Notes: a model not told the origin generated them from the sequence alone. A DNA stretch of 64,000 nucleotides from Fodinibacter sp963707895 (GCA_963707895.1 CAVPRS010000003.1:186001-250000), one strand, 5' to 3'; positions 30,873 to 40,077 are shown, numbered from the stretch's first letter. Numbers and translations: made by a program.

Positions 30873-31061
30873 TCACCCGTGGCGGATGACCGGCGCCCCG
30901 GGGCTCAGCCCGCGCACGCCCGGGGTGCCCGAGCCGGTGACGACCCACGGCGGGACGTCGGCGACGAACGCCCTGCTCATCGCGGGACACGACGTGACGG
31001 TCCAGTCGACGGTCCCCTTGCTCTCGGCTCGTTCCTGCGGCATCGCTTCCACGCGCGTCAC
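30873..31061 (-). CDS. Possible small ORF coupled to the DUF4118 gene
   Basis: A 62-codon frame starts with GTG at 31061, overlapping the stop of the upstream DUF4118 gene by four bases (GTGA), which hints at translational coupling. The product has no membrane segment or known motif and contains two Cys/Trp-bearing stretches around WTVTSCPAM and PPWVVTGSG. In GC-rich DNA such frames arise by chance, so I rate it as uncertain. Confidence 0.3.
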   Translation of the reverse strand: MTRVEAMPQERAESKGTVDWTVTSCPAMSRAFVADVPPWVVTGSGTPGVRGLSPGAPVIRHG

Positions 31062-31855
31062 CGAGCAGTTCCGGTCAGGGTTCCTGCGATCTGGTCGGCG
31101 AGAAGGACCGCCACGCGTCGCTGGCGCTGGGTGGGTCGCGACACGCTGGATGCCGCGGTGAGGAGGAACCTGCCGCGCAACTGACCACCAGCGCGCACGG
31201 GCAGCACCAGGACGGAGTCGACAGGCAAGCCGTCACGGTCCACGTCCACCACTCGCCCGCCTCTCGTGACCGATCCGTCGTGGTTGAGCGTGGGGACGTC
31301 GACGCCCGACGCCGTGCCGCCCACCTCGAAGGTGCAGCGGTCGAGGCCGAGAACCTCACGAATTCGCTGGGAAACGAGGCGAGCCTGATCCTGGGGCGTG
31401 CTCGCGTCGGTGGACATGCTCTCGGCGGTGGCCAGGACCCCGTCGACGTAGCCCACCTCTCGGGTCAGTGCCGCGTCCACGCGTTGTCCCCACAGGGCGG
31501 TCTCGGTCACCACTCCACCGATCACCAGGAGCAGTGCCGCCGCCTCCAGGTCATCCGATCTCGTGATGGCGAAGGTGAGGTACGGCTCGGTCAGGAAGTA
31601 GTCGAACCAGACCGCGGCCGACAGGGTCGCGACGAGCGCCGCGGCACGGAGACCGGTGCTGCTGAAGACAACGACGACGGCGACGAGGACGAGGACGTCG
31701 GTGGCTTGGGTGATGTCGTCGCGAAAGAGGGCCAGCGCGGCCGCGACCGCCAAAGGGACGGCCGCCGCGGCAGCCATGGTGGCCCCTGCGTGCTTCTTGG
31801 CGAGTCGTTGCGGGTTCACGAAGCCATCAGGCTCGCCCGGCCACGGCTGCGTCAA
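31058..31855 (-). CDS. DUF4118 (KdpD-like) membrane sensor without kinase domain
   Basis: The protein has about 265 residues. Its N-terminal half has four membrane helices with the KdpD transmembrane signature (VFSSTGLRAAALVATLSAAVWFDYFLTEPYLTFAIT, about residues 63-98). The second half looks like a GAF-type domain ending in ADQIAGTL. There is no HisKA or ATPase part, nor the N-terminal KdpD ATP/USP domains. It lies head-to-head with kdpFABCDE, so it may sense K+ or turgor and influence KdpD, or be a free-standing relic. The start is uncertain: TTG at 31855 sits inside a palindrome, while a GTG about 12 codons and an ATG 26 codons further in are alternatives. Confidence 0.7.
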   Translation of the reverse strand: MTQPWPGEPDGFVNPQRLAKKHAGATMAAAAAVPLAVAAALALFRDDITQATDVLVLVAVVVVFSSTGLRAAALVATLSAAVWFDYFLTEPYLTFAITRSDDLEAAALLLVIGGVVTETALWGQRVDAALTREVGYVDGVLATAESMSTDASTPQDQARLVSQRIREVLGLDRCTFEVGGTASGVDVPTLNHDGSVTRGGRVVDVDRDGLPVDSVLVLPVRAGGQLRGRFLLTAASSVSRPTQRQRRVAVLLADQIAGTLTGTAR

Positions 31856-31878
31856 GGGCCTTGACGCATTCTTGACGC
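31849..31878. promoter_or_regulatory. Repeated CTTGACGC boxes, candidate KdpE site
   Basis: CTTGACGC occurs as a direct repeat at 31860-31867 and 31871-31878, 11 bp apart. An inverted copy GCGTCAAG lies at 31849-31856, making the palindrome GCGTCAAGGGCCTTGACGC. OmpR-family regulators such as KdpE bind tandem half-sites spaced 11 bp. The cluster lies between the divergent DUF4118 gene and kdpF, where a shared KdpE-controlled promoter would be expected. Confidence 0.5.
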
Positions 31879-32053
31879 CGGGTCGCCGCCGGACCCGTCG
31901 TCGTGGCTCGAGCCTGCACGGGACACGGTCGGTCGTTCGGCACCTCGAAGCAGGCGGGTCCTGGTGTCCGTTGCCATCAACACCGCATCAAGACGTGTCA
32001 AGGCCGCGTCACGGGCGGTCTCGAACCACTCCGTCAGGTGTGTCGTGGGTGGC

Positions 32054-32140
32054 ATGTGGGAAGACATCATCGCCGCCGCCGTGGGGCTGGCCCTCGTGGC
32101 CTACCTCCTGTATGCCCTGGTCCGCCCGGACCGGTTCTGA
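32054..32140 (+). CDS. kdpF: K+-transporting ATPase small subunit KdpF
   Basis: A 28-residue peptide starts at ATG 32054: MWEDIIAAAVGLALVAYL, then LYALVRPDRF and a TGA. It is a single membrane helix with the closing ALVRPDRF typical of KdpF, which stabilises the KdpABC complex. It ends 10 bases before kdpA, whose ribosome site GGGAGG lies in that gap. It is the first gene of the kdp operon. Confidence 0.9.
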   Translation: MWEDIIAAAVGLALVAYLLYALVRPDRF

Positions 32141-32150
32141 GGGAGGCGTC

Positions 32151-33797
32151 ATGAACCCCGCCATCACCACCGGAGCGGCCGTGCTGGCGCTGGCCGCTCT
32201 CCTGGCCCTCTCCCACGTGCCGCTCGGCACCTGGATCCACCGCGTCTTCACCGACGAGCGGGACTGGCGCGTCGAGCGCTTGGCCTACCGCCTCGTCGGC
32301 GTCGACCCGCGCACCGAGCAGCGCTGGACCGGGTACGCCCTCTCGGTGCTCGCCTTCTCGGTCGTCTCGGTCGTGCTGCTGTTCCTGCTCCTCGTCGGGC
32401 AAGGCCTGCTCCCGTGGTCGCTGGGCCGCTCGGTCGACTGGCACACCGCCGTCAACACCGCCGTCTCCTTCACGACGAACACCAACTGGCAGTCGTATGC
32501 CGGCGAGAGCGGAACCGGCTACACCGTGCAGGCCGTGGGCCTGACCGTCCAGAACTTCCTGTCGGCTGCGACGGGCCTGGCCGTCGCGATCGCGCTGGTC
32601 CGCGGCATCGCCCGGCACAGCACCGACCGGATCGGCAACTTCTGGGTCGACCTGGTGCGCGGCACCATGCGAATCCTCCTGCCGATGGCCGTCGTCGCGG
32701 CGATCGTGCTCCTGATCGGCGGTGTGATCCAGAACCTCGGCGACCCGCACAGCATCACCACGATCAGCGGCGGCTCGCAGGTCGTGCAGGGCGGGCCGGT
32801 CGCGTCACAGGAGGCGATCAAGGAGCTCGGCACGAACGGCGGGGGGTTCTTCAACGCCAACTCCGCCCACCCCTTCGAGAACCCGAACGCCTGGACGAAC
32901 CTGTTCGAGATCTTCCTGCTCCTCGTCATCCCGTTCTCGTTGCCGTACGCGTACGGGCTCATGGTGGGCAACAAGCGCCAAGGCGTCGTCGCCACGACGA
33001 CCATGGCGACGCTGCTCGTGACGAGCATGGGCCTCGCAGCCTGGGCCGAGCTCTCAGCCGCCGGCGGGCAGCTCGGCTCGATGGAGGGCAAGGAGCAGCG
33101 CTTCGGCGTCGCCTGGTCGTCGATCTTCGCCGGTGCCACGACAGGCACCTCGAGCGGTGCGGTCAACTCGATGCACGACAGCTTCAGCCCCCTTGGCGGG
33201 GCCGTACCGCTGTCGAACATGATGCTCGGCGAGGTCTCGCCCGGCGGAGTCGGCACCGGCATGTACAACCTGCTGCTCTACGTGGTACTTGCGGTGTTCA
33301 TCGCCGGCCTGATGGTCGGGCGAACTCCTGAGTTCTTGGGAAAGACGGTGGGCCGCAAGGAGATCACCTACGTCGCGCTCAGCGTCGTCGTGACCCCCGC
33401 ACTGGTGCTCATCGGCACCGGGCTGGCGGTCGTGCTCCCTGCAGCGACGGCTGGACTGCTCAACAGCGGCCCGCACGGACTCAGCGAGATGCTCTACGCC
33501 TACACGTCCGCGTCGAACAACAACGGCTCCGCCTTCGCCGGTCTGACCGCCGACCAGCCGTTCCTCAACCTGACGCTCGCGTTCTGCATGTTCGCCGGAC
33601 GGCTCGTCCCGATCGTGCTCGTGCTCGCACTGGCCGGCTCCCTCGCCGCCCAGCGCAAGCGCCCCGTCACCGCCGGCACCATGCCGACCGACACTCCCCT
33701 GTTCACCGTCCTGCTCGCCGGAACCGTCGTGATCGTCGCCGGGCTGACCTTCTTCCCGGCCCTCGCCCTCGGGCCGATCGCGGAGGCCCTGTCATGA
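32151..33797 (+). CDS. kdpA: K+-transporting ATPase subunit A
   Basis: KdpA is the potassium-binding channel-like subunit of the high-affinity Kdp pump. The 548-residue protein has about ten membrane helices and the four degenerate selectivity-filter loops, e.g. TNTNWQSYAGE, LGTNGGGFFNANSAHPFENP and YAYTSASNNNGSAFAG. ATG at 32151 has GGGAGG 4-5 bases upstream. Its stop overlaps the kdpB start by four bases (ATGA). The operon order F-A-B-C-D-E is the usual one. Confidence 0.97.
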   Translation: MNPAITTGAAVLALAALLALSHVPLGTWIHRVFTDERDWRVERLAYRLVGVDPRTEQRWTGYALSVLAFSVVSVVLLFLLLVGQGLLPWSLGRSVDWHTAVNTAVSFTTNTNWQSYAGESGTGYTVQAVGLTVQNFLSAATGLAVAIALVRGIARHSTDRIGNFWVDLVRGTMRILLPMAVVAAIVLLIGGVIQNLGDPHSITTISGGSQVVQGGPVASQEAIKELGTNGGGFFNANSAHPFENPNAWTNLFEIFLLLVIPFSLPYAYGLMVGNKRQGVVATTTMATLLVTSMGLAAWAELSAAGGQLGSMEGKEQRFGVAWSSIFAGATTGTSSGAVNSMHDSFSPLGGAVPLSNMMLGEVSPGGVGTGMYNLLLYVVLAVFIAGLMVGRTPEFLGKTVGRKEITYVALSVVVTPALVLIGTGLAVVLPAATAGLLNSGPHGLSEMLYAYTSASNNNGSAFAGLTADQPFLNLTLAFCMFAGRLVPIVLVLALAGSLAAQRKRPVTAGTMPTDTPLFTVLLAGTVVIVAGLTFFPALALGPIAEALS

Positions 33798-35833
33798 CCG
33801 CCACCCCCCTGCTCCGCACGGGCTGGGATGCCCTGCCCCAGGCCTTCGCCAAGCTCGACCCCCGGCATGTCTTCCGCTCGCCCGTCATCTTCGTGGTCTG
33901 GGTCGGCTCCCTGCTCACCACCGCCCTGGCCGTCCAGGACCCCTCGGTGTTCACGATCTCGGTCACGCTCTGGCTGTGGGCGACCGTGCTGTTCGCGAAC
34001 CTGGCCGAGGCCGTCGCCGAGGGCCGCGGCAAGGCCCAGGCAGAGACCCTGCGCAAGACGCGCACCGAGACGACCGCTCGCCGCCTGCGGCAGGACGGCA
34101 CCGAGGAGCAGGTCCGCGGCACCGAGCTGCGACTCGGCGACCTCGTCGTCGTCGAGGCCGGCCAGGTCATCCCCGGGGACGGCGACGTCGTCGAGGGGGT
34201 CGCGACCGTCGACGAGTCCGCGATCACCGGCGAGTCCGCACCCGTCATCCGCGAGTCCGGCGGCGACCGGTGCGCGGTCACCGGGGGCACCACCGTGCTG
34301 TCCGACCGGATCGTCGTCAAGGTCACCAGCAAGCCCGGCGAGACCTTCATCGACCGGATGATCGCGCTCGTCGAGGGAGCCTCACGCCAGAAGACCCCCA
34401 ACGAGATCGCCCTGACCATCCTGCTCACCACGCTGACCCTGATCTTCATCTTCGCCGTCGGCGCCATCCAGCCGATGGCGATCTACTCCGGGTCCCGGCT
34501 CTCCCTGGTCGTGCTCGTCGCGCTGCTGGTCTGCCTCATCCCGACCACGATCGGTGCACTGCTCTCGGCCATCGGCATCGCCGGCATGGACCGCCTCGTG
34601 CAGCACAACGTGCTCGCGATGTCCGGCCGCGCCGTCGAGGCCGCCGGCGACGTCAGCACCCTGCTGCTCGACAAGACCGGCACCATCACCTTCGGCAACC
34701 GGCAGGCCAGCGAGGTCGTGCCCGTCGAGGAGGCGACCCGCCAGGAGCTGCTGCGCGCCGCGTACCTGTCGTCGCTCGCCGACGAGACGCCGGAGGGACG
34801 CTCCATCGTCGAGCATGCCCTCGCGGCCGGCGTCGACCCGGCCACCGGCTCGTTCGCCGAGCTGCGCCGGGCCGGAGCCCTGTTCGTGCCGTTCTCGGCC
34901 TCTACCCGGATGTCCGGCGTCGACCTGCCCGACGGCACGAAGGTCCGCAAGGGCGCCGGCTCGGCCGTCACCGCGTGGGTCGAGGAGTGTGGCGGGCACG
35001 TCGCCGGTGACCTCCACTACGCCGTGGACGGCATCAGCGCCAACGGCGGCACCCCCCTCGTCGTCGCTATCACCGACCCGGGCGGCCCCGCCCGCACGCT
35101 GGGCGTGGTCCACCTCAAGGACATCGTCAAGCCCGGCATGCGCGAGCGCTTCGACCAGCTCCGGACGATGGGTATCAAGACGGTGATGATCACCGGCGAC
35201 AACCCCCTGACCGCCAAGGCCATCGCCACCGAGGCCGGCGTCGACGACTTCCTCGCCGAGGCCACCCCCGAGGACAAGATGGCGCTGATCCGGGCCGAGC
35301 AGGAGGGCGGCAAGCTCGTCGCGATGACCGGCGACGGCACCAACGACGCGCCCGCACTCGCCCAGGCCGACGTCGGCGTCGCGATGAACACGGGCACCTC
35401 CGCCGCCAAGGAGGCCGGCAACATGGTCGACCTCGACAGTGACCCGACCAAGCTCATCGACGTCGTCGCGATCGGCAAGCAGCTGCTGATCACCCGGGGC
35501 GCCCTGACCACCTTCTCCATCGCCAACGACGTCGCGAAGTACTTCGCGATCATCCCCGCGATGTTCGTGGCGATCTTCCCCGGCCTGGACCGGCTCAACG
35601 TGATGGGTCTGTCCAGCCCCGACTCGGCCATCCTGTCGGCCGTCATCTTCAACGCGCTCATCATCGTCGCCCTCATCCCCCTGTCACTGCGTGGAGTCAG
35701 GTACCGGCCCGTCAGCGCCCACCAGATGCTGCGCCGCAACCTGCTCGTCTACGGGCTCGGCGGCCTGGTCGCACCGTTCATCGGCATCAAGCTGATCGAC
35801 CTCATCCTCTCCCTCCTCCCCGGACTCCGGTGA
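33794..35833 (+). CDS. kdpB: K+-transporting ATPase ATP-binding subunit B
   Basis: KdpB is the P-type ATPase motor of the pump. The 679-residue protein has the actuator motif AITGESAPVIRE, the phosphorylation motif LLDKTGTITFGN (Asp about residue 294), the nucleotide-binding KGAGSAV region, and the hinge MTGDGTNDAPALAQADVGVAMN. Membrane helices flank them. It overlaps both kdpA and kdpC by four bases, so stoichiometric translation is expected. Confidence 0.97.
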   Translation: MTATPLLRTGWDALPQAFAKLDPRHVFRSPVIFVVWVGSLLTTALAVQDPSVFTISVTLWLWATVLFANLAEAVAEGRGKAQAETLRKTRTETTARRLRQDGTEEQVRGTELRLGDLVVVEAGQVIPGDGDVVEGVATVDESAITGESAPVIRESGGDRCAVTGGTTVLSDRIVVKVTSKPGETFIDRMIALVEGASRQKTPNEIALTILLTTLTLIFIFAVGAIQPMAIYSGSRLSLVVLVALLVCLIPTTIGALLSAIGIAGMDRLVQHNVLAMSGRAVEAAGDVSTLLLDKTGTITFGNRQASEVVPVEEATRQELLRAAYLSSLADETPEGRSIVEHALAAGVDPATGSFAELRRAGALFVPFSASTRMSGVDLPDGTKVRKGAGSAVTAWVEECGGHVAGDLHYAVDGISANGGTPLVVAITDPGGPARTLGVVHLKDIVKPGMRERFDQLRTMGIKTVMITGDNPLTAKAIATEAGVDDFLAEATPEDKMALIRAEQEGGKLVAMTGDGTNDAPALAQADVGVAMNTGTSAAKEAGNMVDLDSDPTKLIDVVAIGKQLLITRGALTTFSIANDVAKYFAIIPAMFVAIFPGLDRLNVMGLSSPDSAILSAVIFNALIIVALIPLSLRGVRYRPVSAHQMLRRNLLVYGLGGLVAPFIGIKLIDLILSLLPGLR

Positions 35834-36423
35834 TCACCATGGCCATCACTCGCCAGCTCTGGGCAGCCCTCAAGGCGCTGCTCGTCCTCACCGTCCTGCT
35901 CGGTGTGCTCTACCCCGCCGCGATCCTCGCCGTCGGCCTGGTCGTGCCCGGGCAGGCCAACGGCTCCCTCGTCGAGGTCGACGGAAAGGTCGTCGGCTCC
36001 AGCCTGCTCGGCCAGGCCGCGGACGGCCCACAGTGGTTCCAGGCCCGCCCGTCGGCCTCCGACTACACCGGCGACACCAGCGGTGGCTCGAACCTCGGAC
36101 CGAGCTCTGAGGACCTCGCCACCGCGGTCGACGAGCGCACGGCCGCTCTGCGCGAGGCCAACCCGGACGCCCCCGAGGCGATCCCGCCCGACGCCCTGAC
36201 GGCATCCGGCAGCGGCCTCGACCCGCACATCTCGCCCGCTTACGCCGCCTACCAAGCGCCCCGGGTCGCCGCCGCGCGCGGGGTCTCGCTGGCTCAGGTG
36301 CAGGCGATCATCGCCGACCACACCCAGAAGGCCGCCCTGGGCTTCATCGGCGAGGACCGGGTCAACGTGACCGAGCTGAACATGGCCCTCGAGACTGGCG
36401 GCGGCGCCGCCGCCAGTCGGTGA
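35830..36423 (+). CDS. kdpC: K+-transporting ATPase subunit C
   Basis: KdpC is the single-span subunit that assists K+ or ATP binding. The protein (197 residues from GTG 35830) has one N-terminal helix (about residues 12-34), then FQARPSASDYTGDTSGGSNLGPSS and SGSGLDPHISPAYAAYQAPRVA, the family hallmarks. GTG 35830 overlaps the kdpB stop as GTGA; ATG 35839 is an alternative three codons in. It ends where kdpD begins. Confidence 0.95.
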   Translation: MITMAITRQLWAALKALLVLTVLLGVLYPAAILAVGLVVPGQANGSLVEVDGKVVGSSLLGQAADGPQWFQARPSASDYTGDTSGGSNLGPSSEDLATAVDERTAALREANPDAPEAIPPDALTASGSGLDPHISPAYAAYQAPRVAAARGVSLAQVQAIIADHTQKAALGFIGEDRVNVTELNMALETGGGAAASR

Positions 36424-38978
36424 GAATGAGCGCCATGGCACGCGGTCGGCTTCGCATCTACCTCGGGGCCGCCCCCGGGGTCGGCAAGACCGTCGCGATG
36501 CTCGACGAGGGCCGGCGCCGGATCGCCCGCGGCACCGACGTCGTCGTCGGCCTCGTCGAGACGCACGGACGCCCGCACACCGCGGAGATGACCGACGGCC
36601 TGGAGGTCGTGCCCCGAGCCAGGCTGGGCCACCGGGGGACGAGCTTCGAGGAGATGGACCTCGACGCACTGCTCGCGCGCCGGCCCACGGTGGCACTCGT
36701 CGACGAGCTGGCCCACACCAACGCCCCGGGCTCCCGCAACGAGAAACGCTGGCAGGACATCGACGAGCTGCTCGGGGCCGGCATCGACGTCATCTCGACG
36801 GTCAACATCCAGCACCTCGAGTCGCTCAACGACGTCGTCGAGTCGATCACCGGGGTCGTGCAGCGCGAGACGGTGCCGGATGAGGTGGTGAGGCGAGCCG
36901 ACCAGATCGAGCTCGTCGACATGTCGCCCGAGGCGCTGCGCCGGCGGATGGCACACGGCAACATCTACAAGGCCGAGAAGGTCGACGCGGCACTGGCGAA
37001 CTACTTCCGCGTGGGCAACCTCTCAGCCCTGCGCGAGCTCGCTCTGCTCTGGCTGGCAGACCGGGTCGAGGAGGGCCTCGGCCGCTACCGCGCCGACCAC
37101 GGCATCGACGCGTCGTGGCCCACCCGCGAGCGGGTGGTCGTGGCGCTCTCGGGTGGCCCCGAGGGCGAGGCCCTGCTGCGACGGGGCGCCCGGATCGCGT
37201 CGCGCGGTGCGGGGGGCGAGCTGCTCGCCCTGCACGTCGCCCGCTCGGACGGGCTCAGCGGGCCGCCGCTGCCGGAGCTCGCCAGCCTCCGGCGACTCAC
37301 CGAGGAGCTCGGGGGCTCGTGGCACACGGTGACCGGAGAGGAGCCGGCCGAGGCGATCCTCGACGTCGCCCGCGGCGTCAACGCCTCGCAGGTGGTCATC
37401 GGCAGCACCCGACGCGCCCGTTGGCGCACCCTCGCCGTGCCGAGCACCACCGAGGAGGTCATCACCCGCTCGGGCGACATCGACGTGCACGTGGTCACCC
37501 ACTCGTTCGCCCACGGTCGCGGTTGGCGGGTGTCGCGATCGGCTCTGCCGCGCAGGCGAGTTCGCCTGGGCTACGCCGCCGCGATCGTCGGGCCCGTCAC
37601 GCTCACCGGCCTGCTGGCGCTGTTGCCAGAGGACCCCGACCTGCCCCTGACCGTGCCGCTCTACCTGCTCGCCACGGTGCTCATCGCCCTGCTCGGCGGT
37701 ATCGGCCCCGCGGTCGTCGGGGCGGTGGCCTCGTCGATGCTGCTCAACTGGTTCTTCCTCGAGCCGGTGCGCACCCTGACCATCTCCGAGCCCGAGAACG
37801 CGTTCGCCCTGGCCGTGTTCGTCGTCGTCGCGGTGCTCGTCGCGTTCGTCGTGCACACCAGCGCCCGACGGGCCGAGCGGGCCGTCGCGGCCCAGCGCGA
37901 GTCCGCCGCTCTCGCCGAGCTCACCCACACGCTGCTCGGATCCACCGATCAGATGACCGTGCTGCTCGAGCACGCCCTCGACATGTTCGGCGCCCAACGC
38001 GCACTGGTCCTGCGGCGGGCCACCGCACAGACGCCGGCTGAGGTGGTCGCCGAGGTCGCCTCCGACACCGTCGTGAGGCCCGATGACTCGCGCGGATCGG
38101 GCGCTCCCGCATCCCCGGACGGGGAGCAGACCCACGCCACAGCGGATGACGACCACGACCTGGTGATCGTCGGCGCGCCGGTACCGGCCGACCGGGAGCG
38201 GCTGCTCGCCGCCTTCGCGACCCACGCCGGCGCGATCCTCCAGCGCCGCGCCCTGCAGCAGACGGCCGGCGAGGCCAAGGCACTGGCCCGCGACAGCTCG
38301 GCGCGCACCGCCCTGCTCTCGGCGGTGTCCCACGACCTGCGCACCCCGCTCGCCGGGATCAAGGCGGCCATCGGCAGCCTGCGCTCCAGCGAGGTGACCT
38401 TCTCCGCCGAGGACGAGGCCGAGCTCGAGGCGGCCATCGAGGACTCTGCCGACCGGCTCGACGCCCTCATCGGCAACCTGCTGGACATGTCGCGACTCCA
38501 GGCCGGAGCGCTCGTGGCCACCCCGAGGCCTGTCGACCTCGGCGAGGTGGTACCGGCCGCCGTGGCGTCGGTGACCGAACCCGACCGGGTCGACTGGTCC
38601 CTGGACCCGCTGGCCCGCTTCGTGGTCGCCGATCCCGGCCTTCTCGATCGGGTGCTCGGCAACGTCGTCGAGAACGCGCTGCGGCACCAGCCGCTGCCCG
38701 GCCGGGTGCGGGTATCGACCAGTGGGCTCGGCGGGCGCACCCAGGTGCGCGTGTGCGACACCGGGCCCGGGGTGCCCGAGGACGCCCGTGAGGAGATCTT
38801 CCTGCCCTTCCAGCGGCATGGCGACGCGCCGTCCGGCGACGGGGTCGGGCTCGGCCTGGCCGTCGCCCGCGGGCTGGCCGAGGCGATGGGCGGGCAGCTG
38901 TCGGCGGAGGAGACCCCCGGCGGAGGCCTCACCATGGTCATCGAGCTGCCCAGCGCCCAGGAGGCCGACCATGGCTGA
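36420..38978 (+). CDS. kdpD: Potassium sensor histidine kinase KdpD
   Basis: KdpD senses low K+/osmotic stress and phosphorylates KdpE. The protein has up to 852 residues. It shows the N-terminal KdpD domain with Walker A GAAPGVGKT (about 17-25) and VALVDELAHTNAPG, a USP-like domain (about 235-365), four membrane helices (about 385-480), and a GAF-like region. Then come HisKA with AVSHDLRTPLAG (His about residue 640) and a HATPase domain with VENALRHQ and DTGPGVP. The start could be GTG 36420 (overlapping the kdpC stop), ATG 36426 or ATG 36435. It overlaps kdpE by 8 bases. Confidence 0.96.
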   Translation: MRMSAMARGRLRIYLGAAPGVGKTVAMLDEGRRRIARGTDVVVGLVETHGRPHTAEMTDGLEVVPRARLGHRGTSFEEMDLDALLARRPTVALVDELAHTNAPGSRNEKRWQDIDELLGAGIDVISTVNIQHLESLNDVVESITGVVQRETVPDEVVRRADQIELVDMSPEALRRRMAHGNIYKAEKVDAALANYFRVGNLSALRELALLWLADRVEEGLGRYRADHGIDASWPTRERVVVALSGGPEGEALLRRGARIASRGAGGELLALHVARSDGLSGPPLPELASLRRLTEELGGSWHTVTGEEPAEAILDVARGVNASQVVIGSTRRARWRTLAVPSTTEEVITRSGDIDVHVVTHSFAHGRGWRVSRSALPRRRVRLGYAAAIVGPVTLTGLLALLPEDPDLPLTVPLYLLATVLIALLGGIGPAVVGAVASSMLLNWFFLEPVRTLTISEPENAFALAVFVVVAVLVAFVVHTSARRAERAVAAQRESAALAELTHTLLGSTDQMTVLLEHALDMFGAQRALVLRRATAQTPAEVVAEVASDTVVRPDDSRGSGAPASPDGEQTHATADDDHDLVIVGAPVPADRERLLAAFATHAGAILQRRALQQTAGEAKALARDSSARTALLSAVSHDLRTPLAGIKAAIGSLRSSEVTFSAEDEAELEAAIEDSADRLDALIGNLLDMSRLQAGALVATPRPVDLGEVVPAAVASVTEPDRVDWSLDPLARFVVADPGLLDRVLGNVVENALRHQPLPGRVRVSTSGLGGRTQVRVCDTGPGVPEDAREEIFLPFQRHGDAPSGDGVGLGLAVARGLAEAMGGQLSAEETPGGGLTMVIELPSAQEADHG

Positions 38979-39660
38979 GCGTGTCCTCGTCGTCGACGAC
39001 GACGAGACGATCCGCCGCACCCTGCGGATCAACCTGCGAGCCCGCGGCTACGACGTCGAGGAGGTCGCATCGGGCCGCGACGCCCTGTCGACCTTCGAGG
39101 ACGCCCCGCCCGACCTGGTCATCCTCGACCTCGGGCTGCCGGACGTCGACGGTGTCGAGGTGCTCCGCCGGCTGCGTCGCACCTCGCAGGTCCCCGTGGT
39201 CGTGCTCTCGGCCCGGCACCAGTCCGACGACAAGGTCGAGGCCCTCGACGAGGGTGCCGACGACTACGTCACCAAGCCCTTCGGCATGGACGAGCTGATG
39301 GCGCGGGTGCGCTCTGCGCTGCGCCGCGGCGGTGGTGACGGCGAGGCCCTCGCCGCAATCGACCCGCTCGTCACCGACGACTTCGCCGTCGACTTCGCGA
39401 CGCTCACGGCCACCCGGCACGACGAGCCGGTGCATCTCACCCCCACCGAGTGGCGGCTCCTCGGCGAGCTCGCCCGACACCGCGGCCGCGTCGTCACCCA
39501 GGCGGACCTGCTGAGGGCGGTCTGGGGCCCGGGCTACGGCCGGGAGTCGAACTACCTGCGGGTCTACGGCAACCAGCTACGGCGCAAGCTCGAGGGCGAC
39601 CCCTCCCGACCGCGGCACATCATCACGGAACCGGGCATCGGCTATCGCCTGGCCGAATGA
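38971..39660 (+). CDS. kdpE: Response regulator KdpE
   Basis: KdpE is the OmpR-type regulator that activates kdpFABC. The 229-residue protein has a receiver domain with the acidic pocket VVDDDET, phosphoacceptor Asp53 in VILDLGLPD, and Lys in VTKPFGMDEL. A C-terminal winged helix follows (HLTPTEWRLLGELARH through LRRKLEGDPSRPRHIITEPGIGYRL). The ATG at 38971 lies inside the kdpD end. Direct repeats at 31860-31878 are a likely binding site. Confidence 0.96.
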   Translation: MAERVLVVDDDETIRRTLRINLRARGYDVEEVASGRDALSTFEDAPPDLVILDLGLPDVDGVEVLRRLRRTSQVPVVVLSARHQSDDKVEALDEGADDYVTKPFGMDELMARVRSALRRGGGDGEALAAIDPLVTDDFAVDFATLTATRHDEPVHLTPTEWRLLGELARHRGRVVTQADLLRAVWGPGYGRESNYLRVYGNQLRRKLEGDPSRPRHIITEPGIGYRLAE

Positions 39661-39808
39661 GAGCCCCGCGACCCCCACCGGGCGGGCGACAGGAACCGAG
39701 CACCGGGCGACCTGAGATCTCCACCCACAAGCCGAGTTGCCGATCGTTCGCCCGGCGGAAGGCTGCGTGTGGGCTGGGTGCGGCTGTCGCGCGCCTGCTT
39801 GCGATGAG

Positions 39809-39837
39809 TTGACCGGTAAACCAAGAACGTGTAGTAT
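39809..39837 (+). promoter_or_regulatory. Strong sigma70-type promoter of the small ORF/LacI transcript
   Basis: TTGACC (39809-39814) and TAGTAT (39832-39837) are separated by 17 bp, the best consensus promoter I see in the window. Transcription would start near 39844 and give a leader of about 24 nt containing AAGGAG. Confidence 0.75.
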
Positions 39838-39847
39838 ACCGGTATAC
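39834..39847. promoter_or_regulatory. Palindromic operator over the -10 box
   Basis: GTATACCGGTATAC is a perfect 14-bp palindrome with a central CG, overlapping the -10 box and the start point. The -35 region carries a related half-matching site, TTGACCGGTAAA (39809-39820), with the same ACCGGT core. A LacI-family protein is encoded as the second gene of this transcript, and LacI operators are CG-centred palindromes, so autoregulation is the simplest reading. Confidence 0.65.
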
Positions 39848-39867
39848 CACTACTCAAGGAGAGCCCA

Positions 39868-40077
39868 ATGAACCCGCTGCTCGACATCATCGTCCGCGAC
39901 GCCGTCGCTCACAGCACTGGCGCAAGCGCTCTGCCGGATGCTCCGGTCGTGGCGCACGTCCCCGGCCACACCGTGATCGTCCGCAGGCACGCCGGAGCCG
40001 CGCTCCGTGCACTGGCCGGTGTCGTGGAGCCGCGTCAGAGCCGTGCTGTGGAGACGGCTCACTACGGCAGGGCATGA
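39868..40077 (+). CDS. Unknown 69-residue protein upstream of LacI-type regulator
   Basis: ATG 39868 has AAGGAG 7 bases upstream and a strong promoter, so I consider this a real gene. The product begins MNPLLDIIVRDAVAHS, has a Val/His-rich middle (VVAHVPGHTVIVRRHAG) and no membrane helix or known motif. Its stop overlaps an ATG (40074) in the regulator's frame by ATGA, which suggests coupled translation. Function unknown; it could be a leader-type peptide, a partner of the regulator, or the actual target of repression. Confidence 0.6.
   Translation: MNPLLDIIVRDAVAHSTGASALPDAPVVAHVPGHTVIVRRHAGAALRALAGVVEPRQSRAVETAHYGRA

Noticed and set aside
37023..39032. A 669-codon minus-strand frame opposite kdpD
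   Set aside because: Antisense of kdpD with low-complexity His/Gly/Gln composition.
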